The notes beneath the pieces are model-generated. The model searched no databases, was not told the origin of the DNA, and was given only the letters and a program-made list of their open reading frames with translations. From Pseudoalteromonas flavipulchra NCIMB 2033 = ATCC BAA-314 (GTDB lineage Bacteria > Pseudomonadota > Gammaproteobacteria > Enterobacterales > Alteromonadaceae): a stretch of 64,000 nucleotides of DNA. A program made the position numbers and the translations under genes. The DNA lies in the NCBI GenBank assembly GCA_000814665.1, contig JWIH01000018.1, positions 396,550 to 460,549 of the forward strand, written 5' to 3'. Below, piece by piece: positions 1-8,398 of the stretch; the stretch's first letter is position 1, and each line of letters opens with the position of its first letter.

Positions 1-1548
1 GCGAGCTACCCAGAAGAAGATAATGTCGAAACCAGTAACCAAGGTATCTGAAGGGTGGAATACCTTTAGATCTTCTGTGTTTTCAGGCCAACCTAACGTT
101 GAGAAAGTCCACAGCGCAGAAGAGAACCAAGTGTCTAGTACGTCTTCATCTTGGGTCAGCGTTACGCTCGCATCCAGGTTATGGTTTTGACGAACTTCAG
201 CTTCGTCACGACCAACATATACATTACCTTCGCTGTCATACCATGCTGGGATCCTGTGGCCCCACCAAAGCTGACGGGAAATACACCAGTCTTGAACATC
301 ACGCATCCAAGAGAAGTACATGTTCTCGTATTGCTTAGGTACAAATTGAATATCGCCATCTTCTACCGCCTTTACAGCAGGCTCTGCAAGAGGTGCAACG
401 CGAACATACCACTGATCGGTAAGTAGTGGCTCGATTACTACGCCAGAGCGGTCGCCGTAAGGAACGGTTAGACTGTGATCGTCGATTTTCTCAAGTAGAC
501 CAAGCTGCTCAAACTCGTCAACAATTTGCTTACGCGCATCGAAACGGTCAAGGCCGTGGAAACGCTCTGGAATTGGTGCGTCCATCGCTTCAAGTGGCTT
601 ACCATCAAAAGTAAAGCACTCACCCGTATTCAGAACTGCCGCGTCTTTGTTGAACACGTTGATCATTGGCAGCTCATGGCGCTTACCAACTTCGTTATCG
701 TTAAAGTCGTGTGCTGGCGTGATTTTTACGCAGCCCGTGCCTTTTTCCATATCTGCATGTTCATCAGCAACGATAGGAATGCGACGGTTGACGATAGGAA
801 GTAGAATTTCTTTACCAATTAAGTCTTGGTAACGTTCATCATCCGGGTTTACTGCAACGCCAGTGTCGCCAAGCATGGTTTCTGGACGAGTGGTTGCTAC
901 GATAATGTAGTTTTTACCATCTTTAGTGGTTACGCCATCCGCAAGTGGATAGCGCAAGTTCCACATATGACCCTGCTTGTCTTTATTCTCAACTTCTAAA
1001 TCAGAAATCGCAGTGTGTAATTTAGGATCCCAGTTAACTAGACGCTTACCACGGTAGATTAAGTCGTCTTGATATAGGCGAACGAATACTTCTTTTACAG
1101 CTTCAGACAGGCCGTCATCCATCGTAAAACGTTCTCTATCCCAATCTACAGACGCACCTAAACGACGTAACTGTTTGGTGATTGTGCCACCTGATTGCTC
1201 TTTCCATTCCCAGATTTTATTGATGAATTCGTCACGGCCTAAATCATGGCGTGATTTACCTTCTTCGGCTGCAAGCTTGCGCTCAACCACCATCTGAGTG
1301 GCGATACCAGCGTGGTCAGTACCCACTTGCCATAGCGTGTTTTTGCCTTTCATACGCTGATAGCGGATCAAAGTGTCCATGATAGTGTCTTGGAACGCGT
1401 GGCCCATGTGTAGACTACCTGTGACATTCGGCGGTGGGATCATAATCGAGTATGCGTCACCATTGCCTGATGGCTTAAAGTAGCCATTTGACTCCCAGTC
1501 TTGATACAAAGACTGTTCAATATCTTGTGGATTGTAGGTTTTATCCAT
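1..1548 (-). CDS. valS: Valyl-tRNA synthetase, N-terminal part (cut by window edge)
   Basis: This cytoplasmic class I aminoacyl-tRNA synthetase charges tRNA-Val. The frame is open from the ATG at 1548 to the window edge, giving the first 516 codons; the C-terminal anticodon-binding part lies outside. The N-terminus begins [15 protein letters not shown] and carries the class I signature as [15 protein letters not shown], in which HMGH is the HIGH motif that binds ATP. The editing-domain region and the segment [15 protein letters not shown] near the edge also fit ValS. It is the last gene of a pepA-holC-valS order that is also found in E. coli; holC ends 20 bases upstream of the start. Identification is firm; the missing 3' part cannot be judged. 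Confidence 0.96.
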   Translation of the reverse strand, partial: MDKTYNPQDIEQSLYQDWESNGYFKPSGNGDAYSIMIPPPNVTGSLHMGHAFQDTIMDTLIRYQRMKGKNTLWQVGTDHAGIATQMVVERKLAAEEGKSRHDLGRDEFINKIWEWKEQSGGTITKQLRRLGASVDWDRERFTMDDGLSEAVKEVFVRLYQDDLIYRGKRLVNWDPKLHTAISDLEVENKDKQGHMWNLRYPLADGVTTKDGKNYIIVATTRPETMLGDTGVAVNPDDERYQDLIGKEILLPIVNRRIPIVADEHADMEKGTGCVKITPAHDFNDNEVGKRHELPMINVFNKDAAVLNTGECFTFDGKPLEAMDAPIPERFHGLDRFDARKQIVDEFEQLGLLEKIDDHSLTVPYGDRSGVVIEPLLTDQWYVRVAPLAEPAVKAVEDGDIQFVPKQYENMYFSWMRDVQDWCISRQLWWGHRIPAWYDSEGNVYVGRDEAEVRQNHNLDASVTLTQDEDVLDTWFSSALWTFSTLGWPENTEDLKVFHPSDTLVTGFDIIFFWVAR

Positions 1549-1568
1549 TACACAGAACCCTAAAAATG

Positions 1569-2015
1569 CTATTTCTCAATGTCTTCAGTGGAAATTGTTG
1601 CGCCAAGTGCACGAAGTTGCTTAAAGCGTTCTCGTGCGGCTTGCTTAGCGCTGGCTTCAACAGGCACAAAATCTATCACCTGTTCAAAGCGACGAATAAA
1701 GTCAGGGACGACCCGAGCTAGATTAATAAGCACGGGGCGACGAGCAGCAGGAGGCATAGTGCCAATTTCCACCGGTGCGCCGCCTTTGGGGCCTTCGCCT
1801 TGTAAGTTGTGGGGCACAAACCTGTCTGCGTCAAAACACCAAAGGTGCTCATCGAATAAATGAGCGTCGTCAGTATTATCGACGTTAACAAAGATACGGT
1901 GTCCAGCTTGATATAAGCTCGCCGCAGTTTGTGCTGCCAGATCAAAATGAGCCGGAACGCTAATCCCCGGCTCATCGTTTTGTTTTAACACGTAAAAGCG
2001 CGCTTTGATAGTCAT
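1569..2015 (-). CDS. holC: DNA polymerase III chi subunit
   Basis: Chi belongs to the clamp-loader complex of the replicative polymerase; in E. coli it pairs with psi (HolD) and contacts single-strand binding protein. The 148-residue length matches the family, as do the start [10 protein letters not shown], the central [15 protein letters not shown] and the [11 protein letters not shown] segment, a typical HolC block. Sitting directly upstream of valS is the classical arrangement. The spacer to pepA upstream is unusually long, over 600 bases, and contains a repeat array, so holC-valS may be transcribed partly from its own promoter; I could not pinpoint one. Confidence 0.92.
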   Translation of the reverse strand: MTIKARFYVLKQNDEPGISVPAHFDLAAQTAASLYQAGHRIFVNVDNTDDAHLFDEHLWCFDADRFVPHNLQGEGPKGGAPVEIGTMPPAARRPVLINLARVVPDFIRRFEQVIDFVPVEASAKQAARERFKQLRALGATISTEDIEK

Positions 2016-2631
2016 GATAATAATACCAATTGCGAGGAGTACTGAGGTTTGCCACAGGCTCCACAGCTGCTCAATATCTGTAATCTTGTTTACCGTGATA
2101 GCGTAGACGAAGAAAATCAGTATGCGCGGCTTAGTTTAAAACTAATTATAGCGCCACTTAAATGCACATAAATAAGCCTGTATTCTGCCATATAAAGGCA
2201 ATACCATCAATCAAGAAGCAAGCGAAGAAGAATAAAATATGGCAAGTGGTAGGAAGCGCTTGCTGAGGTTGTTTAGTTGCTTTGTAGTCTTAATTTGGCA
2301 CGTGATATAGTCGCGGGGTAAACCCGCTGCTACGGTTTGGATTAACTTTTTGCAGCTGCGACTTTATGTCGCGGGTAAACCCGCTGCTACGGTTTGGAGT
2401 AACCTTGTGAGCTGCGACTTTATGTCGCGGGGTAAACCCGCTGCTACGGTTTGGATTAACCTTGTGAGCTGCAACTTTATGTCGCGGGGTAAATCCGCTG
2501 CTACATGTCGCGGGATAAACCCGCTGCTACATGTCGAGGGATAAACCCACTGCTACATGTCGAGGGATAAACCCGCTGCTACGGTTTGGGTCAACCTTGT
2601 GTAGCAGCGACTTTATGTCGCGACTAGACTA
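2016..2631. other. Long pepA-holC spacer, no gene
   Basis: This 616-base gap separates two genes that are usually close together. Positions 2016-2307 contain no convincing gene; one copy of ATACCAATTG, the end sequence of the foldback element at 44648-44808, occurs near 2032 without a partner end. Positions 2308-2626 are the palindromic array annotated separately. Short reading frames that cross the array translate the repeat itself and are not believable genes. Confidence 0.7.
2308..2626. repeat. REP-like palindromic array between pepA and holC, seven copies
   Basis: Seven copies of a hairpin reading TCGCGGGGTAAACCCGCTGC then TAC on the plus strand lie at about 2311, 2367, 2423, 2480, 2505, 2531 and 2557. 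On the opposite strand each begins GTAGCAGCGGGTTTACC, i.e. a GTAG tetranucleotide 5' of a hairpin, the hallmark of REP elements. The second to fourth copies are 56-57 bases apart and are each joined to a second, inverted hairpin (GAGCTGCGACTTTATGTCGC), making BIME-like pairs. The last three are exact-length 26-base tandem units without the partner. A lone inverted element, GTAGCAGCGACTTTATGTCG, closes the array at about 2601. Transcripts from pepA into holC would carry a series of stem-loops. Confidence 0.85.
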
Positions 2632-4143
2632 TTAGTCTTGCTGTGCGTCCGTGATATTGGCGCGGTTAAGTAAATATTGCATCAGCATAGGCACAGGACG
2701 ACCTGTAGCGCCTTTGTTCTTGCCGCTGCGCCATGCAGTACCTGCGATGTCTAAATGCGCCCAGTTGTACTTTTTAGTAAACTTAGACAAGAAACACGCG
2801 GCTGTAATTGTGCCAGCTGCGCGACCACCTAAGTTCGTAAAGTCAGCAAATGGGCTTTCAAGTTGTTCTTGATAATCATCCCAAAGCGGCAGTTGCCACG
2901 CTCTGTCGCCACTTTGTTCTGACGCTTTTAGCAAATCATGGGCAAGCGGGTTATGGTTAGATAATAAACCTGTCGCATGGCTACCAAGCGCAACGATACA
3001 TGCCCCCGTTAATGTCGCTACATCGACAACGGTTTCTGGCTCGAATGCTTCAACGTAAGTTAGCGCATCGCACAGTACTAAGCGGCCTTCGGCATCCGTA
3101 TTGAGTACTTCAACGGTTTGACCGGACATAGTGGTTAAAATATCGCCCGGACGGTAAGCATCGCCCCCTGGCATATTTTCGCAGCCAGCTAAAACACCAA
3201 TTACATTAAGTGGCAGTTGCATTTGTACGACAGCTCGCATTAAACCAAGTACGCCTGCGGCTCCGCCCATGTCGTATTTCATTTCATCCATCGCTTCGCC
3301 AGGCTTGATAGAAATACCACCCGAGTCAAATGTTAAGCCTTTACCCACGAATACGATTGGTGCTTGGCCTTCGTCACCACCGTTATAGTGGATAACCGAC
3401 ATCACTGACTCGTTGCGACTACCACGGCCAACTGCTAGGTATGAGTGCATACCCAGCTCTTCCATTTCTTGTTCACCAACAAGGTTTACGGTAACGTTAT
3501 CAAAGTCTTCAGCCAACTGTTGTGCTTGCTCGCCCAAATAACGAGGGTTGCAGATATTTGGTGGCATATTCGCAACGTCTTTACACAACTTACTACCTGC
3601 TGCGATAGCAAGACCGTGCTCAATCGCGCTTTCACCGATTGTTAATTCACGGCGCGTTGGTACGTTAAAGACGATTTTACGTAGCGGGCGTCTAGCCTCA
3701 CTCTTTTTGCTTTTTAGTTGATTAAAGGTATACAGGCAATCTTGCGTGGTTTCGACCGCTTGGCGAACTTTCCAGTAAGTATCACGGCCCTTAACATGTT
3801 GCTCGGTCAGAAAACATACCGCTTCCATTGAGCCAGTTTCATTTAACGTATTGATGGTCTTAGAGATGATTTGTTTGTATTGTTTATCATCGAGCTCTCT
3901 TTCCTTACCACAACCCACCAACAAAACGCGTTCGCTTAGTACATTTGGTACATGATGAAGAAGTAGAACTTGTCCTGGTTTGCCTTCAAGATCACCACGT
4001 CTGAGTAAATTTGAGATATAGCCTTCGCTTATTTTATCCAGCTGTTCACCAATTGGTGAGAGACGGCGTGGCTCGTATACACCTACAACAATACATGCGC
4101 TACGCTGTTTCTCTGGACTACCACTTTTAACGCTGAATTCCAT
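2632..4143 (-). CDS. pepA: Leucyl aminopeptidase (M17)
   Basis: PepA is a two-metal cytosolic exopeptidase that removes N-terminal residues; in E. coli it also binds DNA in Xer recombination at plasmid cer sites and regulates carAB. At 503 residues it has the full family length. Metal and active-site segments are present: [18 protein letters not shown] (Lys and Asp ligands) and the M17 signature [10 protein letters not shown]. The ATG at 4143 is preceded by CAGGAG at good spacing. It diverges from lptF across a 196-base region and heads toward holC-valS, though a repeat array lies in between. No oddities in the coding sequence. Confidence 0.96.
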   Translation of the reverse strand: MEFSVKSGSPEKQRSACIVVGVYEPRRLSPIGEQLDKISEGYISNLLRRGDLEGKPGQVLLLHHVPNVLSERVLLVGCGKERELDDKQYKQIISKTINTLNETGSMEAVCFLTEQHVKGRDTYWKVRQAVETTQDCLYTFNQLKSKKSEARRPLRKIVFNVPTRRELTIGESAIEHGLAIAAGSKLCKDVANMPPNICNPRYLGEQAQQLAEDFDNVTVNLVGEQEMEELGMHSYLAVGRGSRNESVMSVIHYNGGDEGQAPIVFVGKGLTFDSGGISIKPGEAMDEMKYDMGGAAGVLGLMRAVVQMQLPLNVIGVLAGCENMPGGDAYRPGDILTTMSGQTVEVLNTDAEGRLVLCDALTYVEAFEPETVVDVATLTGACIVALGSHATGLLSNHNPLAHDLLKASEQSGDRAWQLPLWDDYQEQLESPFADFTNLGGRAAGTITAACFLSKFTKKYNWAHLDIAGTAWRSGKNKGATGRPVPMLMQYLLNRANITDAQQD

Positions 4144-4251
4144 TGCGACTCCTGAGTCTTTGTCATGTCATTTTGAACTTTTTACGCCAACACACTTTCC
4201 TACATTAAAGTCATGAATATGCTTTAACCTTAGGTAGGATATTCCGGCGCA

Positions 4252-4280
4252 TTGACATATAATAAAGTGACTAAAATAAT
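4252..4280 (+). promoter_or_regulatory. Predicted sigma70 promoter for lptFG
   Basis: A perfect -35 TTGACA at 4252-4257 is followed after 17 bases by AATAAT at 4275-4280, one mismatch from TATAAT. Transcription would begin near 4287, about 50 bases before the lptF start. It lies in the pepA/lptF divergent region and points toward lptF. Prediction from sequence only. Confidence 0.65.
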
Positions 4281-4339
4281 CAGTTTACTCAATTTTTCCC
4301 ACTATTCCAGTGAAACAAGATGTTTTATAGGGACGAACA

Positions 4340-5452
4340 TTGCTTATTTTCCGCTATTTAACGGGTGAAGTACTAAAATCTCAGGTTGCGGTTTTTCTCA
4401 CCTTAATGACAATATTTTTGTCACAAAAGTTTGTACTCATTCTGAGCTCAGCGTCTGAAGGGAGTATACCGGGTAAGTTAGTACTTGCTATGCTTGCGTT
4501 AAAACTGCCACAGTTGGCCGGTTATATTTTACCGCTTAGTCTCTTTCTTGGGATCATTTTAGCTTATAGTCGTATTTACGCCGACAGTGAAATGACGGTA
4601 CTGCGTGCCTGCGGGGTCAGTGAGTGGTATGTGGTTAGGGTGACTTTAGTCTCTAGTGTATTTTTTGCATTACTGGCCGCTTGTGTGAGCATGTATATTG
4701 CACCTTGGGCGAGCGAAAAAGAATACCAATTAAGAGAGCAAGCTGATGCGGAATCGGGGCTTTCTACTCTCAGAGCCGGTAGATTTCAGCAAACGGGCAA
4801 TGAAAAAGCGGTGGTATTTGTTCACGGTATTAGCGAACAAGGCCGCGAATTAGACAAAGTGTTTGTCGCGCAATTGCCCGAGAAGGACTCAAATCAAGCC
4901 GCTCGTTTAGTGTATGCGCAAAAAGGTGAAGTGATTGAGCTTGATAGTGGTGAGCAGCAATTACTCCTTCATGAAGGTAAGCGGTACGAGACCGATGGTT
5001 TCAGCCAAGCACTTAATCGCACTGAATTCGGTACTTATCAAGTGCAAATTAAAGAACAAGAAATTGAACACCAGCGCCGTAAATTAGAGGCTATTCCAAG
5101 CTTACAGTTACTTGAAATGGATACGCCAGAAGCAAAAGCACAATTTCAGTTGCGATTATCGGTGCCCATTTCCATTTTGCTACTCACTTTACTGGCGGTT
5201 CCTTTGAGTGTGGTAAACCCAAGACAAGGCAAGTTCGCTAAGCTCGTGCCAGCAATTACGCTATATTTGGGTTATTTCATTTTACTCAATGCAGGCAAGT
5301 TTTTGTTAGCTGAAGAAAAAGTGCCAGCTTCAGTCGGTCTCTGGTGGATCCACCTAAGTGTGCTCTTTATCGGCGTTTATTTAATTGCGAAAGGAAGACC
5401 TTTTGGTGTGTGGGTGCGCTCGGTATTTATCAAACGGGAGACGACGGTATGA
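4340..5452 (+). CDS. lptF: LPS export ABC transporter permease LptF
   Basis: LptF and LptG form the inner-membrane channel that, driven by LptB, extracts lipopolysaccharide and passes it to LptC for export. The 370-residue product starts MLIFRYLTGEVLKSQ, collinear with E. coli LptF, has N-terminal membrane segments (about residues 12-32 and 55-75), a periplasmic beta-jellyroll region, and a C-terminal membrane block containing VPLSVVNPRQGKF, a strongly conserved LptF motif. The start is TTG at 4340: there is no in-frame ATG until after the conserved N-terminus, and GGGAC lies upstream. Its stop codon overlaps the lptG start, implying translational coupling. Confidence 0.95.
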   Translation: MLIFRYLTGEVLKSQVAVFLTLMTIFLSQKFVLILSSASEGSIPGKLVLAMLALKLPQLAGYILPLSLFLGIILAYSRIYADSEMTVLRACGVSEWYVVRVTLVSSVFFALLAACVSMYIAPWASEKEYQLREQADAESGLSTLRAGRFQQTGNEKAVVFVHGISEQGRELDKVFVAQLPEKDSNQAARLVYAQKGEVIELDSGEQQLLLHEGKRYETDGFSQALNRTEFGTYQVQIKEQEIEHQRRKLEAIPSLQLLEMDTPEAKAQFQLRLSVPISILLLTLLAVPLSVVNPRQGKFAKLVPAITLYLGYFILLNAGKFLLAEEKVPASVGLWWIHLSVLFIGVYLIAKGRPFGVWVRSVFIKRETTV

Positions 5453-6516
5453 TGAAGACGCTAGATTGGTACTTAGGGCGTAGCATCTTACAAACCACGG
5501 GTTTCGCGCTATTAGTTTTTGTTGGGATCAATACGCTTATAAAGTTTATTGAGCAACTGCGCTCGGTTGGTCGTGGCAGCTATGATTTACTCGGTGCCAT
5601 GCTCTACACCATTTACAGCATGCCAAGCGATATCGTCGTCTTTTTCCCGATGGCTGCGCTGATTGGTGGCCTGATTGGTCTTGGTGCACTTGCCTCAAGC
5701 AGTGAACTAATTGTTATGCAAGCGGCTGGGTGGTCGCGTTTTCAAATTATCATGTCGGTGATGAAAACGGCAGTGGTGCTGGCATTACTGATGATGGCGC
5801 TTGGAGAGTGGGGCGCACCAAAAGCGGAGCAAACCGCAAAACGGTTAAAAAACGAAGCAATTTATGGCGGTGAAGTCTACAGCGCTCAGCGTGGTGTTTG
5901 GGCGAAAGACGGCGGCAATTTTATTAACATTGGTAATGTTGAAAAAAACGGTAAGCTTAAAGATATCGCAATTTATTATTTCGATGACTCACTAACACTA
6001 GCAAAAATCGTACGCGCTCAGTCGGCGCAAAGCATATCTAACGGCTGGCAATTGCAAGATGTGGAAGAAGTGCATATCGATCAACAGCAAATTACAACGC
6101 ATTATTCAAAATCAATGCTCTACGAGTCTGAATTAAGTGAAGACAGGCTAGGTGTTGTGTCGATAGAGCCCGATGCTTTGTCTTTTACAGGGTTATGGTC
6201 ATTTCTCGCTTATCTAAAGCAAAATGAGCAAGATTCAAGTAGCTATGAACTCGCGCTGTGGCGTAAGGTGATGCAGCCGCTGACGATTGGGGTAATGCTG
6301 CTGGTGGCTTTGTCATTTATCTTCGGGCCATTGAGGACGGTGAGCATGGGCGCGCGGATTATTATGGGCGTGGTAACAGGCTTAGCTTTCCATCTGAGTA
6401 ATGAAATTTTTGGCCCTATCGTGATGGTATATCAAGTTCCACCGGTAGTTGGTGCGTTAATGCCAAGCTTGTTATTTATCGGATTGGCTATCCATCTGCT
6501 GAAGAAACAAAATTAA
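5449..6516 (+). CDS. lptG: LPS export ABC transporter permease LptG
   Basis: This is the partner permease of LptF in the LPS export machine. The 355-residue protein begins MMKTLDWYLGRSI and contains the family blocks FFPMAALIGGLIGLG, SSELIVMQAAGWSRFQI and LSFIFGPLRTVSMG. Two consecutive ATGs at 5449 and 5452 overlap the lptF TGA (5450-5452), so the reading frames are directly coupled; the frame is open farther upstream within lptF, but the family N-terminus fits this start. A strong bidirectional hairpin follows at 6531. Identification is secure; which of the two ATGs is used is not determined. Confidence 0.95.
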   Translation: MMKTLDWYLGRSILQTTGFALLVFVGINTLIKFIEQLRSVGRGSYDLLGAMLYTIYSMPSDIVVFFPMAALIGGLIGLGALASSSELIVMQAAGWSRFQIIMSVMKTAVVLALLMMALGEWGAPKAEQTAKRLKNEAIYGGEVYSAQRGVWAKDGGNFINIGNVEKNGKLKDIAIYYFDDSLTLAKIVRAQSAQSISNGWQLQDVEEVHIDQQQITTHYSKSMLYESELSEDRLGVVSIEPDALSFTGLWSFLAYLKQNEQDSSSYELALWRKVMQPLTIGVMLLVALSFIFGPLRTVSMGARIIMGVVTGLAFHLSNEIFGPIVMVYQVPPVVGALMPSLLFIGLAIHLLKKQN

Positions 6517-6530
6517 CGTTTTGAATTAAG

Positions 6531-6567
6531 TAAAAATATAGGCCTCATATTGAGGCCTATATTTTTA
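6531..6567. terminator. Bidirectional rho-independent terminator after lptG
   Basis: An almost perfect palindrome, with stem halves AAAAATATAGGCCTCA and TGAGGCCTATATTTTT, has A-runs on one side and T-runs on the other. It can terminate lptG on the plus strand and the RDD-family gene on the minus strand. Confidence 0.85.
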
Positions 6568-6608
6568 TGGACATGGCTAATGGAATAGGCTGCTATTTGA
6601 AGCTTAGA

Positions 6609-7106
6609 TTAGTCTAAGCTGTTATACACCTTTTTATTTTCCTCTTTGCTCAGTAGCACTACCTCAGTGCCACACAGCATATCCTGGAGCGATCTTTTCT
6701 TTTTAAAGTCTAACAATACTATCAGATTACCCAGTCCAAGTAGCGCGCATAGGCTACGAACGATTGCTTTTGGCCAAGTTAACAGTGCTCCGTCGGGGGT
6801 TTGCACTTTTAAGCGCCACGCGCGCATGCCGATAGTTTGGCCGCTCTTAGTCCAAAAATAGGCAAAAAACAGCACCGAAACCAGCACCAATAACATGGCT
6901 CTAAGTGTATATAAGATAGGATCCGCTTGGATCAGCGCCGATACGTCTTCATGATTGCCAAGCGCGAGCAGGTTAAATGAAATTAAGGCATTGATGGTTA
7001 GTAAAAATAACACGGTAGTCAGCATTGCGAACGCGACGACCACTAAGCTGTCGTATATAAGTGAAGCCAAGCGACGGCTGAAATTCGCTGGAGCAAAATG
7101 TGACAT
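6609..7106 (-). CDS. RDD family inner-membrane protein
   Basis: A small integral membrane protein of the RDD family, whose molecular function is generally unknown. From ATG 7106 it has 165 residues and begins MSHFAPANFSRRLASLIYDS; the Arg and Asp of this segment lie in the first membrane helix as the family name implies. Three or four hydrophobic helices follow, with the second family block FFAYFWTKSGQTIGMRAWRLKV. The frame is open 14 codons upstream to 7148, but the shorter start matches relatives better. It converges on lptG with a shared terminator and stands alone. Function is not predicted. Confidence 0.85.
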   Translation of the reverse strand: MSHFAPANFSRRLASLIYDSLVVVAFAMLTTVLFLLTINALISFNLLALGNHEDVSALIQADPILYTLRAMLLVLVSVLFFAYFWTKSGQTIGMRAWRLKVQTPDGALLTWPKAIVRSLCALLGLGNLIVLLDFKKKRSLQDMLCGTEVVLLSKEENKKVYNSLD

Positions 7107-7301
7107 AACAACTCTCATAATTACAAGGTTGCGGAGTATTTTACACATAAACCGATAAAACGTTTACTGAATTACGTTAACTAATGGATTAGCAACGCCT
7201 TGCCCTTGCCGTTTTAGCAGGAATAAAGTTGACTTTAGGGCAATATTTAACAGCTTGTGCGCAAATAACAAGCAGTTAACGCCTTATTGCAAAAAAATTA
7301 C

Positions 7302-7329
7302 TTGCCGTTCTTAATCGCCTTTGTATAAT
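7302..7329 (+). promoter_or_regulatory. Predicted promoter of the tRNA-Leu gene
   Basis: TTGCCG at 7302-7307, a 16-base spacer and a perfect TATAAT at 7324-7329 lie about 95 bases before the tRNA. The transcript would start near 7336 with a leader of about 88 bases requiring 5' processing. Prediction from sequence only. Confidence 0.6.
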
Positions 7330-7423
7330 GCAAAGCATAGAGACGAAGGCAAATAAAAAAAGCCTGAGCTCAAAGTGGTTTTTCTTTATTTTCTCTTGTT
7401 TTAGAAGATGAAAGAAAAATTAT

Positions 7424-7508
7424 GCCAGTGTGATGGAATTGGTAGACATGACGGATTCAAAATCCGTTGCCTTCGGGCGTGGCGGTTCAAGTCCGCCCAC
7501 TGGTACCA
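7424..7508 (+). tRNA. tRNA-Leu (anticodon CAA)
   Basis: The 85-base gene folds as a class II tRNA. The acceptor strand GCCAGTG (7424-7430) pairs with CACTGGT (7498-7504), and CCA is encoded at 7506-7508. The D-arm contains GAATTGGTAGAC, the anticodon stem-loop is ACGGA/TTCAAAA/TCCGT with CAA at 7458-7460 (reads UUG), a long variable arm includes GCCTTCGGGCG, and the T-loop contains GGTTCAAGTCC. A terminator begins nine bases after the CCA end. The last part of the gene together with this terminator is repeated downstream. Confidence 0.97.
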
Positions 7509-7516
7509 CTTTTTAT

Positions 7517-7545
7517 AACCCTTGCTTTCTAGCAAGGGTTTTTTT
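7517..7545 (+). terminator. tRNA-Leu terminator, copy 1
   Basis: AACCCTTGCT and AGCAAGGGTT form a 10-base-pair stem with a TTCT loop followed by a T-run, immediately after the tRNA. It is a strong intrinsic terminator. Confidence 0.9.
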
Positions 7546-7705
7546 ATGCCTTGAATCGTAGGTCGAGATTTATCTCGACGAATTAGATTAATTGGCTCAG
7601 TGGATTGGTTTCTCTCTACAGACCAGCCTTGTGCAACTGGACTTGGGCGCCACGCGGGTGGCGCTAATACAGGTTAAGAGTCCGCCCACTGGTACCACTT
7701 TTTAT

Positions 7706-7734
7706 AACCCTTGCTTTTTAGCAAGGGTTTTTTT
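7706..7734 (+). terminator. Terminator copy 2 in tRNA-tail array
   Basis: Same stem as the tRNA-Leu terminator with a TTTT loop and T-run; part of the second tandem unit. Confidence 0.8.
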
Positions 7735-7908
7735 ATGCCTGAACTGTAGGTCGAGATTTATCTCGACGAATTGGCTTTATCTCAATGGATTTGTTTATCT
7801 CAATGGATTGGTTTATCTCGATAGACCGTCCTTGTGGAACTGGACTTGGACACCACGCGGGTGGCGCTAATACAGGTTAAGAGTCCGCCCACTGGTACCA
7901 CTTTTTAT

Positions 7909-7937
7909 AACCCTTGCTTTCTAGCAAGGGTTTTTTT
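7909..7937 (+). terminator. Terminator copy 3 in tRNA-tail array
   Basis: Identical stem and TTCT loop to the first copy, followed by seven T residues. Confidence 0.8.
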
Positions 7938-8097
7938 ATGCCTCGAATTGTAGGTCGAGATTTATCTCGACGAATTAGATTAATTGGCTCAGTGGATTGG
8001 TTTCTCTCTACAGACCAGCCTTGTGCAACTGGACTTGGACGCCACGCGGGTGGCGCTAATACAGGTTAAGAGTCCGCCCTCTGGTACCACTTTTTAT

Positions 8098-8126
8098 AAC
8101 CCTTGCTTTCTAGCAAGGGTTTTTTT
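8098..8126 (+). terminator. Terminator copy 4 in tRNA-tail array
   Basis: Identical stem and loop to the first copy; the last terminator before the diguanylate cyclase gene. Confidence 0.8.
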
Positions 8127-8398
8127 ATGCCTTGAATCGTAGGTCGAGATTTATCTCGACTAATTGGGTTTATCTTGACGAACGAATTGGTCTTATCTCG
8201 ATGAATTGATTTAAGTGTCACATCACATGTGCTATTCGCCGCTACAAATCAAGCCACCTCCACGGTTCAACCCATTATTCTAAACCGGCAGTTACTTCCT
8301 CACAAAACTGGCAGTTTTCGGTAAATTGCCTATGCTTTTGTAATTAAATTGGTTTATTGTAGATTTAAGCAGCTAGATTTTATTAGGCAAGAGAGGCG

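Larger units (their letters stand above)
7489..8165 (+). repeat. Tandem array carrying tRNA-Leu 3' tail, terminator and REP element
   Basis: The sequence GTCCGCCCACTGGTACCAC, the 3' end of the tRNA, occurs inside the gene (7491) and again at 7680, 7883 and, with one change (CCCTCTGG), 8072. The spacings are 189, 203 and 189 bases. Every copy continues with the same terminator hairpin, then GTAGGTCGAGATTTATC and its complementary half (a REP-like element), then a conserved segment containing the hairpin CGCCACGCGGGTGGCG. The second interval is 14 bases longer because of internal TTTATCTCAATGGATT-like duplications. The fourth copy loses similarity after about 8160. No whole second tRNA can be folded from the repeats. 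Confidence 0.9.

Noticed and set aside
151-832. Plus-strand reading frames across the first kilobase
   Set aside because: They are antisense to valS, whose conserved motifs prove the minus-strand frame.
2350-2544. Reading frame through the pepA-holC repeats encoding a repetitive peptide
   Set aside because: It translates the palindromic repeat; frame openness follows from the repeat sequence, and no ribosome site or conserved feature is present.
2308-2626. Possible CRISPR array
   Set aside because: Copies either are directly abutting 26-base units or contain paired hairpins; there are no unique spacers of constant length, no leader and no cas genes.
4340-4345. Frameshift or truncation at the start of lptF
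   Set aside because: The lack of ATG is explained by a TTG start that restores the full conserved N-terminus.
5344-5448. Extended N-terminus of lptG inside lptF
   Set aside because: The extra residues have no similarity to LptG and the normal start at 5449 overlaps the lptF stop.
7592-7870. 92-residue reading frame downstream of tRNA-Leu
   Set aside because: It lies entirely in the tRNA-tail array and crosses a terminator; translated product is repetitive.
7680-8090. Additional tRNA genes
   Set aside because: Only the last part of the tRNA (T-arm 3' side, acceptor and CCA) is repeated; no anticodon arm or 5' acceptor strand is present.
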